Assembly (NCBI GenBank): GCA_964542255.1
Contig: CAZITV010000006.1
Location: 1-41,853, forward strand
DNA: 41,853 nt
Reading direction: 5' to 3'
Source: CAYMSF01 sp964542255
GTDB taxonomy: Bacteria; Verrucomicrobiota; Lentisphaeria; Victivallales; Victivallaceae
Position 1 is the first letter of the stretch, and each line of letters starts with the position of its first letter. Under the pieces are notes generated by a model. It did not search any database. It was not told the origin of the DNA and saw only the letters and a program-made list of their open reading frames with translations. Below, piece by piece: positions 26,235-35,527 of the stretch. The position numbers were made by a program, and so were the translations under genes.

Positions 26235-27221
26235 TTATTGCAGTATATTATCAATTAAAGATAACTCATCAGTAGAAAAGCTTAAATTATGAAGAGCACC
26301 AACTATATTTTCAATTTGGGCTACGGTGCTTGCGCCAATCAGTGCAGAAGTAATGGAAGGATTGCGCAATATCCATGCCACTGCCATTTGCGCCAAAGAT
26401 TGTTGACGCCCTAAAGCAATATTGTTAAGCCGGCATATTTTTTCTTTTAATTCTGTTGTTATGGTTTGCTGCTTTAATGAGCTATTTCTAACAGCTCTGG
26501 AATCTGGCGGAATATTTTGTAGATATCTATCAGATAGCACACCTTGCGCTAATGGCGAAAAAACAATAGCGCCGATCCCCTCTGAATCCAGCAATTCAAA
26601 TAATTTATTCTTTTCAAAATCACGATACAGCATATTGTAGCGCGGTTGGTGAATAAGACACGGAGTATGTAAGTCACGCAATAATTCGGCAGCTTGTTGT
26701 GTGGATTCTGGTGAATATGATGAAATGCCGACATACAGGGCACGACCGCTGCGGACAATATAGTCCAATGCTCCCATCGTTTCCTCTAAAGGAGTATTGG
26801 GGTCGGGACGATGATGATAAAAAATATCTACATACTTCAATCCCATTCGCTTTAAACTCTGGTCGATACTTGCAACCAAATATTTTCTTGAGCCCCAATC
26901 ACCGTATGGTCCCGGCCACATTAAGTGCCCTGCTTTTGATGATATAATCAATTCATCACGATAAGGCAATAAATCATCCCGCAAAATTCTGCCAAAATTT
27001 TCTTCGGCACTGCCAGGCATTGGACCGTAATTGTTGGCCAAATCAAAGTGGGTAATACCTAGGTCAAAAGCGCGAAACAACATTGCTTTGGCATTATCGT
27101 AAACATTTGCGCTGCCAAAGTTCTGCCAAAGTCCCAACGATATCATTGGCAGCATTATGCCGCTGCGTCCGCAGCGGCGGTACTGCATCTCCTCGTAACG
27201 ATTTACATCTGGCAAATACAT
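26235..27221 (-). CDS. aldo/keto reductase, YghZ-like
   Basis: A 328-residue NADPH-dependent aldo/keto reductase. It closely resembles E. coli YghZ (L-glyceraldehyde-3-phosphate reductase) through MQYRRCGRSGIMLPMISLGL, HFDLANNYGPMPGSAEENFG, WPGPYGDWGSRKYL and SSYSPEST. The catalytic tetrad is visible: Asp and Tyr in FDLANNYG, Lys in SSKAGH and His in FYHHRPD. The C-terminal NADP-binding stretch SALIGASTVAQIENIV is also present. YghZ-type enzymes detoxify methylglyoxal and reduce small aldehydes. A strong AAGGAAG precedes the ATG. It is the last gene of the purL group, 37 bases after the epimerase. Confidence 0.88.
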   Translation of the reverse strand: MYLPDVNRYEEMQYRRCGRSGIMLPMISLGLWQNFGSANVYDNAKAMLFRAFDLGITHFDLANNYGPMPGSAEENFGRILRDDLLPYRDELIISSKAGHLMWPGPYGDWGSRKYLVASIDQSLKRMGLKYVDIFYHHRPDPNTPLEETMGALDYIVRSGRALYVGISSYSPESTQQAAELLRDLHTPCLIHQPRYNMLYRDFEKNKLFELLDSEGIGAIVFSPLAQGVLSDRYLQNIPPDSRAVRNSSLKQQTITTELKEKICRLNNIALGRQQSLAQMAVAWILRNPSITSALIGASTVAQIENIVGALHNLSFSTDELSLIDNILQ

Positions 27222-27258
27222 ATAAGCTTCCTTGATAAAAATGAATAAATATTACTGG

Positions 27259-28323
27259 TCAGCTCCAGCGCTTTTTATTGTATTGAAAGATTTCAAAAAG
27301 AATATCTTCGATATTTTTGGTTAATTTCCATTCAGGGTAATGACTTTTGAATTTTGACACATCACTAATCCACCAAATATGATCGCCAATACGATTGTCA
27401 TCTATATACTTAATATTCATTTTATTACCACTGATTTTTTCACACAAAGCGATTGCTTCGGACATTGAACAATTGCTAAAACGGCTACCGCCCATATTAT
27501 ATGCTTCGCCGCATCTCGGATTTTGATAAAAATGCCAAAAAGCATTTATCAAGTCAGCGCTATGAATATTATCTCTGACTTGTTTGCCCTTGTAGCCGAA
27601 GATTTTATATACAGTCCCTGTCATTGCGCACTTCATTAAGTATCCAAGGAATCCGTGTAGTTCTGCAGCTGAATGTTTTGGACCAGTCAAACAGCCTCCT
27701 CTAATCAAGCCGGTTTTCATTCCAAAGTATTTACCATATTCCTGCACCATTATATCTGCAGCAACTTTCGATGCACCAAAAATTGAATGTTTACAATGGT
27801 CGATTGACATTGTTTCATCAATACCATTTTTATAATATGGATGGGCTGGGTCAATTTCCCAGCGGGTATCAAGCTCAACAAGTGGAAGTTGGTTGGGAGT
27901 ATCACCGTAAACTTTATTAGTTGAAGTAAAAATAAAAACAGTGTTTGGACAATATTGGCGCGATGCTTCTAATAGATTTAATGTTCCTGATGCATTAATT
28001 GAAAAATCGGTAAATGGTTCTTTTGCTGCCCAATCGTGAGATGGTTGTGCCGCAGTATGAATTACTAATTTGATATCAGCGTTATATTGGGAAAAAATCT
28101 TAGAAATAGCGGAAAAATCTCTAATGTCAACCGCATAAGGTGTATAAAATGAACTGTAGTCGAGTAATTCTTGTTCAACCCATTTTGTTGAAGCGTCTTT
28201 CCCAAAAAAGTAAGCACGCATATCATTATCAATACCGATAACTTTAAAATTACGTTGGCTAAAAAAACGCACAGCTTCAGAGCCAATAAGCCCATTCGAA
28301 CCAGTTACAACCACAATATCCAT
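27259..28323 (-). CDS. NAD-dependent sugar-nucleotide epimerase, CDP-paratose 2-epimerase-like
   Basis: A 354-residue extended short-chain dehydrogenase. The Rossmann motif is VTGSNGLIGSEAVRFF (6-21), followed by the stretch DNDMRAYFFGKDASTKW typical of the CDP-paratose 2-epimerase-like subgroup, and then HTAAQPSHDWA. In the catalytic region SIFGASKVAAD the usual tyrosine of YxxxK appears as Phe (FGASK). I recall this as common in this subgroup, but I cannot verify it here. RGGCLTGPKHSAAELHGFL follows. It probably makes or alters a nucleotide sugar for surface polysaccharide; the substrate is not known. It lies 21 bases after the sigma factor gene and 37 before the reductase. Confidence 0.8.
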   Translation of the reverse strand: MDIVVVTGSNGLIGSEAVRFFSQRNFKVIGIDNDMRAYFFGKDASTKWVEQELLDYSSFYTPYAVDIRDFSAISKIFSQYNADIKLVIHTAAQPSHDWAAKEPFTDFSINASGTLNLLEASRQYCPNTVFIFTSTNKVYGDTPNQLPLVELDTRWEIDPAHPYYKNGIDETMSIDHCKHSIFGASKVAADIMVQEYGKYFGMKTGLIRGGCLTGPKHSAAELHGFLGYLMKCAMTGTVYKIFGYKGKQVRDNIHSADLINAFWHFYQNPRCGEAYNMGGSRFSNCSMSEAIALCEKISGNKMNIKYIDDNRIGDHIWWISDVSKFKSHYPEWKLTKNIEDILFEIFQYNKKRWS

Positions 28324-28344
28324 ATATTTACCCAGTATATAAAA

Positions 28345-29247
28345 TCATTTATCAGAGTTATTTTTTATATCAAGATGCATGTTCTGCAAAGATTTAAGTG
28401 CGCAATTTTGTACTTGCCTAACACGTTCGCGCGTACACCCGATCAACAAGCCAATTTCTTCCAATGTATGCAGCTTGTTACCGCTAAGACCGTAACGCAG
28501 TTCCAAGACCTTACGCTCGCGATGAGGAAGTTTAGTAATAAATTCCGCTAATTGTTCTAAAGCTTCAGCATCAGACAAAATTTTATCAGGCATTGGTTCG
28601 GTGTGATCCGGAATAAAATTTTGTACCTCGCCGTTTTCATTATCACCGACAACAGTCATCTCATTTAATGATGAGGACGAAAGACTAGTATTTTTTAGTT
28701 CAATAACTGTTTTGCGGTTCATTTCTAAAAAATCAGACAGCTCATCATCGGTTGGCAACCGTCCTAATTGATGAGTCAATAATTTTGTTGCCTTGTTTAT
28801 TCTGGAGATTTTTTCGACAGCCTGAACAGGAATTCTAATTGTGCGGCTTTGCTCCGCAACGGCACGATGCATTGCCTGCTTTATCCACCAAGCCCCATAA
28901 GTACTAAATTTTGCACCTTTTTCAGGATTAAATTTTTCTGCCGCGGTCATTAGTCCGATATTCCCCTCAGCAATCAAATCATGCTTAGAAACACCGCGGT
29001 TTAAAAATTCACTGGCAAGCTTTATCACAAGACGCAGGTTAGCTTTGATGAGTTTGGCTTTGGCATGACGATGAGATTCAGAGTCATGGTCATTATTTTG
29101 AATAGCGTCTGCAAGCTGATTTTCTTCATCTATCGACAAAAGTGAAAAATCAGTTATGTTGCGGATATAAGCCTGCGAAGCGGTATTAATTACAATATTA
29201 TCGATCCGCTTAGTCGCCGCATTGTTTTTTTTATTCCTTGCCGCCAT
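28345..29247 (-). CDS. RNA polymerase sigma-70 family factor (group 1/2 type)
   Basis: A 300-residue sigma factor with regions 1.2, 2, 3 and 4. Region 2 contains NLRLVIKLASEFLNRGVSKHDLIAEGNIGLM and the promoter-melting and -10-reading segment KFSTYGAWWIKQAMHRAV. Region 3 begins IRIPVQAVEKISRI. Region 4.2 carries the -35 helix-turn-helix TLEEIGLLIGCTRERVRQV. There is no region 1.1 or large non-conserved insert, so it is RpoS/RpoH-sized. It could be a group 2 alternative factor or a compact primary sigma; I cannot decide. It lies 23 bases after purL and 21 bases before the epimerase, an unusual operon setting. Confidence 0.93.
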   Translation of the reverse strand: MAARNKKNNAATKRIDNIVINTASQAYIRNITDFSLLSIDEENQLADAIQNNDHDSESHRHAKAKLIKANLRLVIKLASEFLNRGVSKHDLIAEGNIGLMTAAEKFNPEKGAKFSTYGAWWIKQAMHRAVAEQSRTIRIPVQAVEKISRINKATKLLTHQLGRLPTDDELSDFLEMNRKTVIELKNTSLSSSSLNEMTVVGDNENGEVQNFIPDHTEPMPDKILSDAEALEQLAEFITKLPHRERKVLELRYGLSGNKLHTLEEIGLLIGCTRERVRQVQNCALKSLQNMHLDIKNNSDK

Positions 29248-29270
29248 ATGACTTTATCAATCCATAAATA

Positions 29271-32231
29271 TTAAATGCCAGCTAATGTCCCTTTATATGC
29301 ATCAACTAAAACAGAAACCGGTAACGCAATAATCAATTCTGCAGCAGAAGAGATTTTAAATTCAGGGACTGCTGTAACAACACCAATTTTTGCATAATCA
29401 ATACCGTTAAGTATTGTTTCAACTTTTAAACAGTTTTCCGGAGCAACAGTCATAATAAAGCGGCTATTACTCTCTGAGAAGACTACCGTTGCCGGATCCG
29501 CGCAGCCAACCTGGGGAATTTTTTGTATATCTACATCGATACCCAACCGGCCGCCTATCGCAAGTTTAGCCAATCCAACAGCAAGCCCACCTAAAGCCGG
29601 TGTTTGAAGAGAATGTGCCAATTCCATCTCAGTAATTCTTGAGACTTTATCATAGATATTAATGGCATTTGAGACATCAACCTTGGGTACACTCATCCCG
29701 GTAGCGTTAAGCATTGCAAAATATTCGCTTCCACCCAACTCTGGCAAGGTATTTCCAACGACATAAATATAATCGCCGGCAAATTTAGCATCAGCAGTAA
29801 CGGCTTTGCTTATGTCGGTCATTTTTGCAATAGTGCTAAACAGTACAGTCGGTGGTATTGATATTTTTTTGCCGCCGCGGGTACTGTCATTTTTCATACT
29901 GTCTTTACCGGAAATACAAGGAACTTTGAACGCTTTAGTATAGTCGTAAAGAGCCTGATTTGCCCGTACTAATTGAGCTAATTTATATTGACCGTCAGGA
30001 TTCTTTGGACTCTCAACCGGGTCTGGCCAACAGAAATTGTCTAAACCCGCAATGTGCCCAAGCTTACCACCAACAGCAATAATTTTGCGAATTGCCAAAT
30101 CAATAATGGAAGCCATCATATGATAAGTGTCAATATCGCTGTAACGCGGCAGAATGCCAGCTGCTAAAATTATACCTTCTCTGGATAATGGTTCCACCAT
30201 AGTCACAGTAGCATCACTTTGCAAATCCCTGCATTTGCCAATAAATGGCTTAATAACACTTAATCCTTTTACTTCATGATCATATTGACGTGCCTTATAT
30301 TCATCTGAACAAACATTAAGGCGCTTAATCAATGCAATACAGTCATCTGATATACTTCTGTTTAAATATTGAGGTTCTGCATGGTGCATCTGGAACCATT
30401 TTGCCTTTAATTTCATCCGCGGCAACCCATCGTGCATAAAATTAATATCCAATAATGCAACAGTATTTTCACCATAAAGCATGTGAAATTTACCGTTGTT
30501 AGTGAATTCACCCATTACTGTTACTTCAACATCACGTTCAACCGCAAGTTGCTTAAATGCTGCGATATTTTCTGGTGGTACCGCGAAACTCATTCGTTCC
30601 TGGGCTTCTGAAACAAGTATTTCCCAAGGGTCAAGACCTGCATACTTTAGCGGAGCTTTACTCAAATCCATTTTGCAGCCGCCGCAAATTCCTGCCATTT
30701 CACCGATACTCGATGATAACCCTCCGGCACCATTATCAGTTACAAAACGATAGAGCCCGCGATCCCGTGCTTCGTAGATAAAATCACTCATTTTTTTCTG
30801 AGTTATGGGGTCACCAATTTGTACTGCCTGAGTAGGACTATCCTGATGCAGTTCTTCGCTAGAAAATGTTGCGCCGTGAATACCATCTTTACCAATGCGG
30901 CCACCAGACATTACAATCAAATCTCCCGGCTCAATAGACTTTTCAAAACCTTTTCGTTCGCCAATTTTCTTAGGTAACGTGCCAACAGTTCCGCAATATA
31001 CCAATGGTTTGCCCAGATACCGGTCATCGAAGTATTCCCAACCTAATCCATAAGGGATGCCGCTCTGATTGCCACCATCAATAACACCTTTATGAATACC
31101 ATCTCTTAACCGGCGCGGATGAAGCAGTCCCTTGGGCACATCCTGTTCACTACTGAATGGCGAACCAAGACAATATCCCCAAACATTAATCAATAGATTA
31201 GCCCCTTGTCCGGTGCCCATGGGGTCGCGATTTACGCCAACAATACCTGTCATAGCGCCTCCATATGGGTCTAATGCTGAAGGGCTATTGTGCGTTTCAA
31301 CTTTATAAACCAGATCTATTTTGTCATTGAAAGAGATTACGCCAGCGTTATCATGAAATACAGAAACCAACCAATCTACATCATTGTTGATCTCATACGT
31401 GCTTTTTTTAATAAAACTTTTATAACATGAGACAATATTCTGACGAATACCGGTGGTGGTATCTTCATAATCAATTTCCGCATCAAAGATTTTGTGTTTG
31501 CAGTGTTCTGACCAGGTTTGAGCTAAAACTTCAAGTTCGACGTCTGTTGGCAATGAATCCAATCCGTAGTTTTCGCGATCTGTTACGGTTCTAAAATATT
31601 GCTGAATAACCTTCATTTCTTCCAAAGAAAGTGCCAGAATCCCCTTGCGGCTAATTTCTTGTAGTTCCTCATCACTCACTTCAAGATTATACTGTCTAAC
31701 TTTCCCACCGGAAACAGCTGCTACTAAAGGCATATTTAGAGGGATACCATGCATAGCTTCTGCTTTGGAAAAAACATTGACTGACTCAATAAGTTCATTG
31801 GCGAGTAAGTCTTTTGCAATGTGCTCAATATCATCACGTTCTAGCTGGTTACTTTTAATTAAATATTCCACAGAACTAAAAACGTATTCATTTTCATTCA
31901 ATTTTCGTCCCAGAATGTCGCTGATTGCCTGTTTTGCGGATCTGCCAACATTATCAGTTACGCCTGGTTTAAACCCGACCGCGATAATCCAGTCACACGT
32001 CAAAGCTTGTCCATTATCCCCAACTGCGCCACTTTGCAAAACTGGATTTGCAAGCCCTGATACTATTTTTTGCGCGTCATTATTATCTATTTCTGCACTG
32101 ATTGTATAAACATCACGAGTTCTGATGCTGCTGATGTCCAGTCCAAAAAAATCTGTTATTTGTTTTTTAATTCCCTCTCCTCTTGAATCACGCCACTGTG
32201 GCAAAGGAGAAATTTCAATTCGGCAATTCAT
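29271..32231 (-). CDS. purL: phosphoribosylformylglycinamidine synthase, synthetase subunit (no glutaminase domain)
   Basis: A 986-residue enzyme of purine synthesis that makes FGAM from FGAR, ATP and ammonia. The N-terminal 80-180 residues resemble PurS (RIEISPLPQWRDSRGEGIKKQI). The PurL linker follows with the catalytic-region SEHCKHKIFD near residue 238. Then come two AIR-synthetase-like halves, with VETHNSPSALDPYGGAMTG and DPMGTGQGAN in the first and the matching repeats in the second, ending ...VDAYKGTLAGI. At 986 residues it is about 300 shorter than the E. coli fusion enzyme, because the C-terminal glutaminase domain is absent. A separate PurQ is needed to supply ammonia, and none is encoded here. 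GGAG lies about nine bases before the ATG. It leads a four-gene group with tight spacing. Confidence 0.92.
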   Translation of the reverse strand: MNCRIEISPLPQWRDSRGEGIKKQITDFFGLDISSIRTRDVYTISAEIDNNDAQKIVSGLANPVLQSGAVGDNGQALTCDWIIAVGFKPGVTDNVGRSAKQAISDILGRKLNENEYVFSSVEYLIKSNQLERDDIEHIAKDLLANELIESVNVFSKAEAMHGIPLNMPLVAAVSGGKVRQYNLEVSDEELQEISRKGILALSLEEMKVIQQYFRTVTDRENYGLDSLPTDVELEVLAQTWSEHCKHKIFDAEIDYEDTTTGIRQNIVSCYKSFIKKSTYEINNDVDWLVSVFHDNAGVISFNDKIDLVYKVETHNSPSALDPYGGAMTGIVGVNRDPMGTGQGANLLINVWGYCLGSPFSSEQDVPKGLLHPRRLRDGIHKGVIDGGNQSGIPYGLGWEYFDDRYLGKPLVYCGTVGTLPKKIGERKGFEKSIEPGDLIVMSGGRIGKDGIHGATFSSEELHQDSPTQAVQIGDPITQKKMSDFIYEARDRGLYRFVTDNGAGGLSSSIGEMAGICGGCKMDLSKAPLKYAGLDPWEILVSEAQERMSFAVPPENIAAFKQLAVERDVEVTVMGEFTNNGKFHMLYGENTVALLDINFMHDGLPRMKLKAKWFQMHHAEPQYLNRSISDDCIALIKRLNVCSDEYKARQYDHEVKGLSVIKPFIGKCRDLQSDATVTMVEPLSREGIILAAGILPRYSDIDTYHMMASIIDLAIRKIIAVGGKLGHIAGLDNFCWPDPVESPKNPDGQYKLAQLVRANQALYDYTKAFKVPCISGKDSMKNDSTRGGKKISIPPTVLFSTIAKMTDISKAVTADAKFAGDYIYVVGNTLPELGGSEYFAMLNATGMSVPKVDVSNAINIYDKVSRITEMELAHSLQTPALGGLAVGLAKLAIGGRLGIDVDIQKIPQVGCADPATVVFSESNSRFIMTVAPENCLKVETILNGIDYAKIGVVTAVPEFKISSAAELIIALPVSVLVDAYKGTLAGI

Positions 32232-32341
32232 GCTTTAGGCTCCAAATAATATATTTAATAAATAAAAACAACTTGTATAAACTCATTACGTGTCAAAAAT
32301 TGTAAAAGTTGGAAACAAACAACAACAAAATTAAGCGCTGA

Positions 32342-32992
32342 TTAGATGAATGGCGGCAATGTCGAAAAATCATTAATTTGCCGTATTAATTCATTAATTT
32401 TCTGACCTACCATGTCAAACTTTGACAATGCCTCAATTTTCGCTTCTGCTCTTCTCAATTCTCTGGCAGACAATATTTCAGAAAAAAGGCCACAGGCATT
32501 TACTAAACTTATGAGAGTTGCCTCGCGTGGCTCAGGTATTTCATCAGAAAGTAAAATTTGCCGCAACCTGGTTTCAACGCTGCTAATTTCCTGGTTATTG
32601 ATAATCGGATATCTATGCGACGGAAAAATCCAAAATATTTTTTCATTTACCTGTTTCAAAATAGCTTTGCTGATTAACTCTTTAAGCACCAATTGCTCAA
32701 TTTCTTTTGACTTTGGTAATAAAACCTCAATATAACGGCAAAGCTGCATTTGAGTTTTATTTGTCTGCCGAAATACATCAAGAATTAAATTCAAAACAGG
32801 AGAATCAGTTAATTCAGTATCTAACACAAACAAATTTTCAGTATCCGTGTCAATTTTTCTTAAAAATGCCAATTCCGCCAAAGTTGCCCCTAACAGAGCA
32901 GTATTCAGCACCACCTCTTTCGATGGAATGAGTAGTTTCCCGGTAACATCATCCAATGCCAACAAATAAATTTCTTCGGCGAAACTCAACAT
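32342..32992 (-). CDS. GPP34 (GOLPH3-like) family protein
   Basis: A 216-residue all-helical protein. The opening LSFAEEIYLLALDDVTGKLL, the ALLGATLAELAFLRKIDTD segment, LFVLDTELTDSPVLNLIL and the RRAEAKIEALS C-terminal helix fit the GPP34 family. In eukaryotes GOLPH3/Vps74 binds phosphatidylinositol-4-phosphate on Golgi membranes. Bacterial members are known chiefly in Actinobacteria and some other groups and have no settled function. A GAGG lies six bases before the ATG. It is 110 bases upstream of purL and may be in the same transcript. The family call is confident from the N-terminal half; a function cannot be assigned. Confidence 0.75.
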   Translation of the reverse strand: MLSFAEEIYLLALDDVTGKLLIPSKEVVLNTALLGATLAELAFLRKIDTDTENLFVLDTELTDSPVLNLILDVFRQTNKTQMQLCRYIEVLLPKSKEIEQLVLKELISKAILKQVNEKIFWIFPSHRYPIINNQEISSVETRLRQILLSDEIPEPREATLISLVNACGLFSEILSARELRRAEAKIEALSKFDMVGQKINELIRQINDFSTLPPFI

Positions 32993-33100
32993 AATAAACC
33001 TCGCTAGTTATTGACACGCTACAATGAAACTGCCGCTTTGAGCCACATCATTAATACAACGCGGATAATCTATCACCATCATTATAAACTTGAAAGCTGT

Positions 33101-33125
33101 AAAAAAAGTTTTTTTTATAAAAACT
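33101..33125 (-). terminator. possible intrinsic terminator after the AEC transporter
   Basis: On the - strand AGTTTTT pairs with AAAAACT (plus-strand positions 33119-33125 and 33107-33113) around a five-base loop and is followed by six T residues (33101-33106). The stem is almost entirely A-T pairs, so it is weak, but its position 50 bases after the transporter stop is right. Confidence 0.4.
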
Positions 33126-33176
33126 GGATGGGTTTTATATCAATAAATATTATCATAATCAACTTTGAATTGCTCA

Positions 33177-34205
33177 TTAACTAAATAATTTTATGGTAAT
33201 AGTAATTACAACCGGCAGTGTTGCGACTGCGGCTAAATATGTCCAAAACAACAAAGCAGCAACGGCGTTTTCTACTTGATGATTTAAGACTGAAGCCATC
33301 ACTGCCAAATTATTCGCAGGTGGCGAGGCAGCAATAATTGCAATAGTTAGAATAAATACTAGTTCTGGAGCAAACCACCCGCATTGCTTTAAAATGAAGA
33401 AAAATAATATAACCGCCAGCGGGAAAATAATTAGTCGTGCACAAATAACTCCAATAATTATTTTACTGGAAACTTTTTTGTTTGCCATGCTTCCTATAAA
33501 ATTTCCACCAATTATTAATAGCGCGCAGGGAATCGTCCCTTCTGCAATTAATTTCGCAGCACTGAAAATTGGTGACAGTATTGCGCCTTCAGAAACTATG
33601 GTATTATTTAACCATGGCACAAGTCCAATAATGATTCCCAGCGCAATTCCGATAATTGGCGGTGTGATAACATGTGAAATTCGCACTTCATTGAGATTTC
33701 TACCTGTGACCATCGCCTGACCGGCTGACCACAATAACGGTGTATAACCTATCAAATATATGGAGATATATGCAACCGCCAATTCAGCAGCGTGAGGGTA
33801 ATCACGAAAGCATGGAAATGTTGCAATGACAGATAATACCAGAGGAATTGGCAAATAACTGGCATTGGGAAAAGCAATTGCCGCCGCTGTTATAGATTGT
33901 AATTTACGGTCAGCGCATAACCATTTAGCAAAAAAAAGTCCTAAACAAATGCCGATTACGACAAACAAAACACCACATAAAGGAAAAATCCAAAAATATG
34001 TCAGCTGAGAAAAATTTACCGACAAGGCAACCTTAGTTGCCAACAATGCCGGCAACATTAAATAGTAAACAATTTTCCCTAAAACACGTAGTTGCTCCTG
34101 GGTGACTGCATTAAATTTAATCAAAAAAGCGCCAGCTGCACCTATAATAAATATAGGCACTACTGACCCAACGGCATAACCTATTACGTCTATATATGCA
34201 TTCAT
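33177..34205 (-). CDS. AEC-family (auxin efflux carrier type) transporter
   Basis: A 342-residue inner-membrane protein with about ten hydrophobic segments arranged as two five-helix halves. The N-terminal half contains GAAGAFLIKFNAVTQEQLRVLGKIVYYLMLPALLATKVA, which is typical of AEC family permeases, and the second half contains ISHVITPPIIGIALGIIIG and CALLIIGGNF. Bacterial members export or exchange small organic acids such as malate or malonate; the substrate here is unknown. It follows the TPR protein by about 60 bases on the same strand. No ribosome binding site is obvious. Confidence 0.85.
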   Translation of the reverse strand: MNAYIDVIGYAVGSVVPIFIIGAAGAFLIKFNAVTQEQLRVLGKIVYYLMLPALLATKVALSVNFSQLTYFWIFPLCGVLFVVIGICLGLFFAKWLCADRKLQSITAAAIAFPNASYLPIPLVLSVIATFPCFRDYPHAAELAVAYISIYLIGYTPLLWSAGQAMVTGRNLNEVRISHVITPPIIGIALGIIIGLVPWLNNTIVSEGAILSPIFSAAKLIAEGTIPCALLIIGGNFIGSMANKKVSSKIIIGVICARLIIFPLAVILFFFILKQCGWFAPELVFILTIAIIAASPPANNLAVMASVLNHQVENAVAALLFWTYLAAVATLPVVITITIKLFS

Positions 34206-34266
34206 CGGTAATCCAGAATAAATTTTAATGCTGAGGATTAAATATTCGCACGAATATGCCGTAAAA

Positions 34267-35016
34267 TTATTTTAATTTTTGCAACATATTTTCGTAGTAT
34301 GCAGAGTTTTTATCCTGCTCTTTTTTTAATATATCAATGAGCTTAGACAGCGCCTCCAGTCTTCGCGGTGTTTTGCCTTCACCTAACATTACTGCCTGAA
34401 TGTACATTGTTTTGGCTCTGCTGTTGTCATGCTGTAAAACAGCAATATTGCCAAGTTCAGTCGCTGCATAAACCACTGCTTCACTATCACCTGCGATTAT
34501 AATTGTATTAAGCACATGCGCCGCTTTGTCATAAATCTGCATCGAAATATAAATTTCAGCTAGAGATTTTAACGCAGCAGCATATTTCCATGCGTCTTGT
34601 TCAATATCGGCAACTTTTTCATTCATTAGCGGAATAAGCAACTCGGCAGCAGCTTCAGTTTTATTAATTGCCCGCATTGCTTCTGCCTGTTTCCAAATGC
34701 AATAAACGCGCCAGCCGGAATAACAATATTTTAATTTTAATTCATTGAATTTAACTTCAGCCGTAGTAAAATCATGCTTATTGAGCAATGTGTCAGCTTC
34801 AGTAATTTCTGCTGGTTTGGCTATCTTAACATAAATATATGCAGTTTGTGGTAAAATAATTTTTTGCTGCCGAAAATTACAGGTTAAATTTCCATCAGCG
34901 TCAGAATTAATATCGGTCACCGACATTAATTCTGCTTCCTTAGTCATAACGATGCCATCGTCAGATGTTGCGATAAATGGAGTCAATAATGTCATTAATA
35001 ATAATAAGTGCCTCAT
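34267..35016 (-). CDS. exported TPR-like repeat protein
   Basis: A 249-residue protein with a signal peptide (about residues 1-18, MRHLLLLMTLLTPFIATS). A short N-terminal beta-rich part is followed by helical repeats of TPR type. Recognisable repeats are ADTLLNKHDFTTAEVKFNEL, ALKSLAEIYISMQIYDKAAHVL, ATELGNIAVLQHDNSRAKTMY and LEALSKLIDILKKEQDKNSAYY. It is probably a periplasmic scaffold for protein-protein contacts; no partner is identified. Its ATG overlaps the yjbQ stop (ATGA), so the two are translationally coupled. Confidence 0.7.
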   Translation of the reverse strand: MRHLLLLMTLLTPFIATSDDGIVMTKEAELMSVTDINSDADGNLTCNFRQQKIILPQTAYIYVKIAKPAEITEADTLLNKHDFTTAEVKFNELKLKYCYSGWRVYCIWKQAEAMRAINKTEAAAELLIPLMNEKVADIEQDAWKYAAALKSLAEIYISMQIYDKAAHVLNTIIIAGDSEAVVYAATELGNIAVLQHDNSRAKTMYIQAVMLGEGKTPRRLEALSKLIDILKKEQDKNSAYYENMLQKLK

Positions 35017-35414
35017 TGAATGACCGATGGTAATAATGTTAGTAATATTTTACGAGTTCGTGGCCCATCAAATTCACAAAAATAAACTGCCTGCCATTGT
35101 CCGATAACGAGGTTGCCGTTTAAAACCGGCACTGCCAAGTTAACTCCAAGTAGCGATGATTTGATATGTGCAGCAGAATTTCCCTCGGAATGCGTATATT
35201 CAATATCATTCCATGGCACCATCCGATTTAACGCATTTATAATATCGCAGGTTACGTCTGGATCTGCATTTTCATTGATTGTAAGCCCTGCAGTAGTATG
35301 ACAGCAATATATATGACAGATTCCGTTAAATCCTGAGGGAATTGATGCATTAATATCCGCAGTGATATTTTTAAAAACACATCGAGAGTCAGTTTTTACT
35401 ATAATTTCCATCAT
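35013..35414 (-). CDS. yjbQ: YjbQ / UPF0047 family protein
   Basis: A 133-residue cytosolic protein of the YjbQ family. It shows the three conserved signatures: CCHTTAGLTINENADPDV (34-51), HSEGNSAAHIKSSLLG with its metal-type histidines, and GQWQAVYFCEFDGPRTRKI. Some homologues have thiamine-phosphate synthase activity in vitro, and the true cellular role is uncertain. It starts a two-gene coupled unit with the TPR protein. The 113-base gap to recJ holds only a small GCCGG/CCGGC inverted repeat (35439-35460 region) without a T-run. Confidence 0.92.
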   Translation of the reverse strand: MMEIIVKTDSRCVFKNITADINASIPSGFNGICHIYCCHTTAGLTINENADPDVTCDIINALNRMVPWNDIEYTHSEGNSAAHIKSSLLGVNLAVPVLNGNLVIGQWQAVYFCEFDGPRTRKILLTLLPSVIQ

Positions 35415-35527
35415 AAAAGATTTTCTGCCATATAATTAGCCGGGGAACTGTTAACCGGCAGTTAAGATTTAAAATGCTCTATAAATTAAACATATATTTA
35501 AAAAATTACAGTATTAGGCTTAGTAAA

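Noticed and set aside
32232..32341. TTGACA-like promoter before purL
   Set aside because: A TTGACA is present on the - strand but no -10 lies at a workable spacing; a promoter is possible but not supported.
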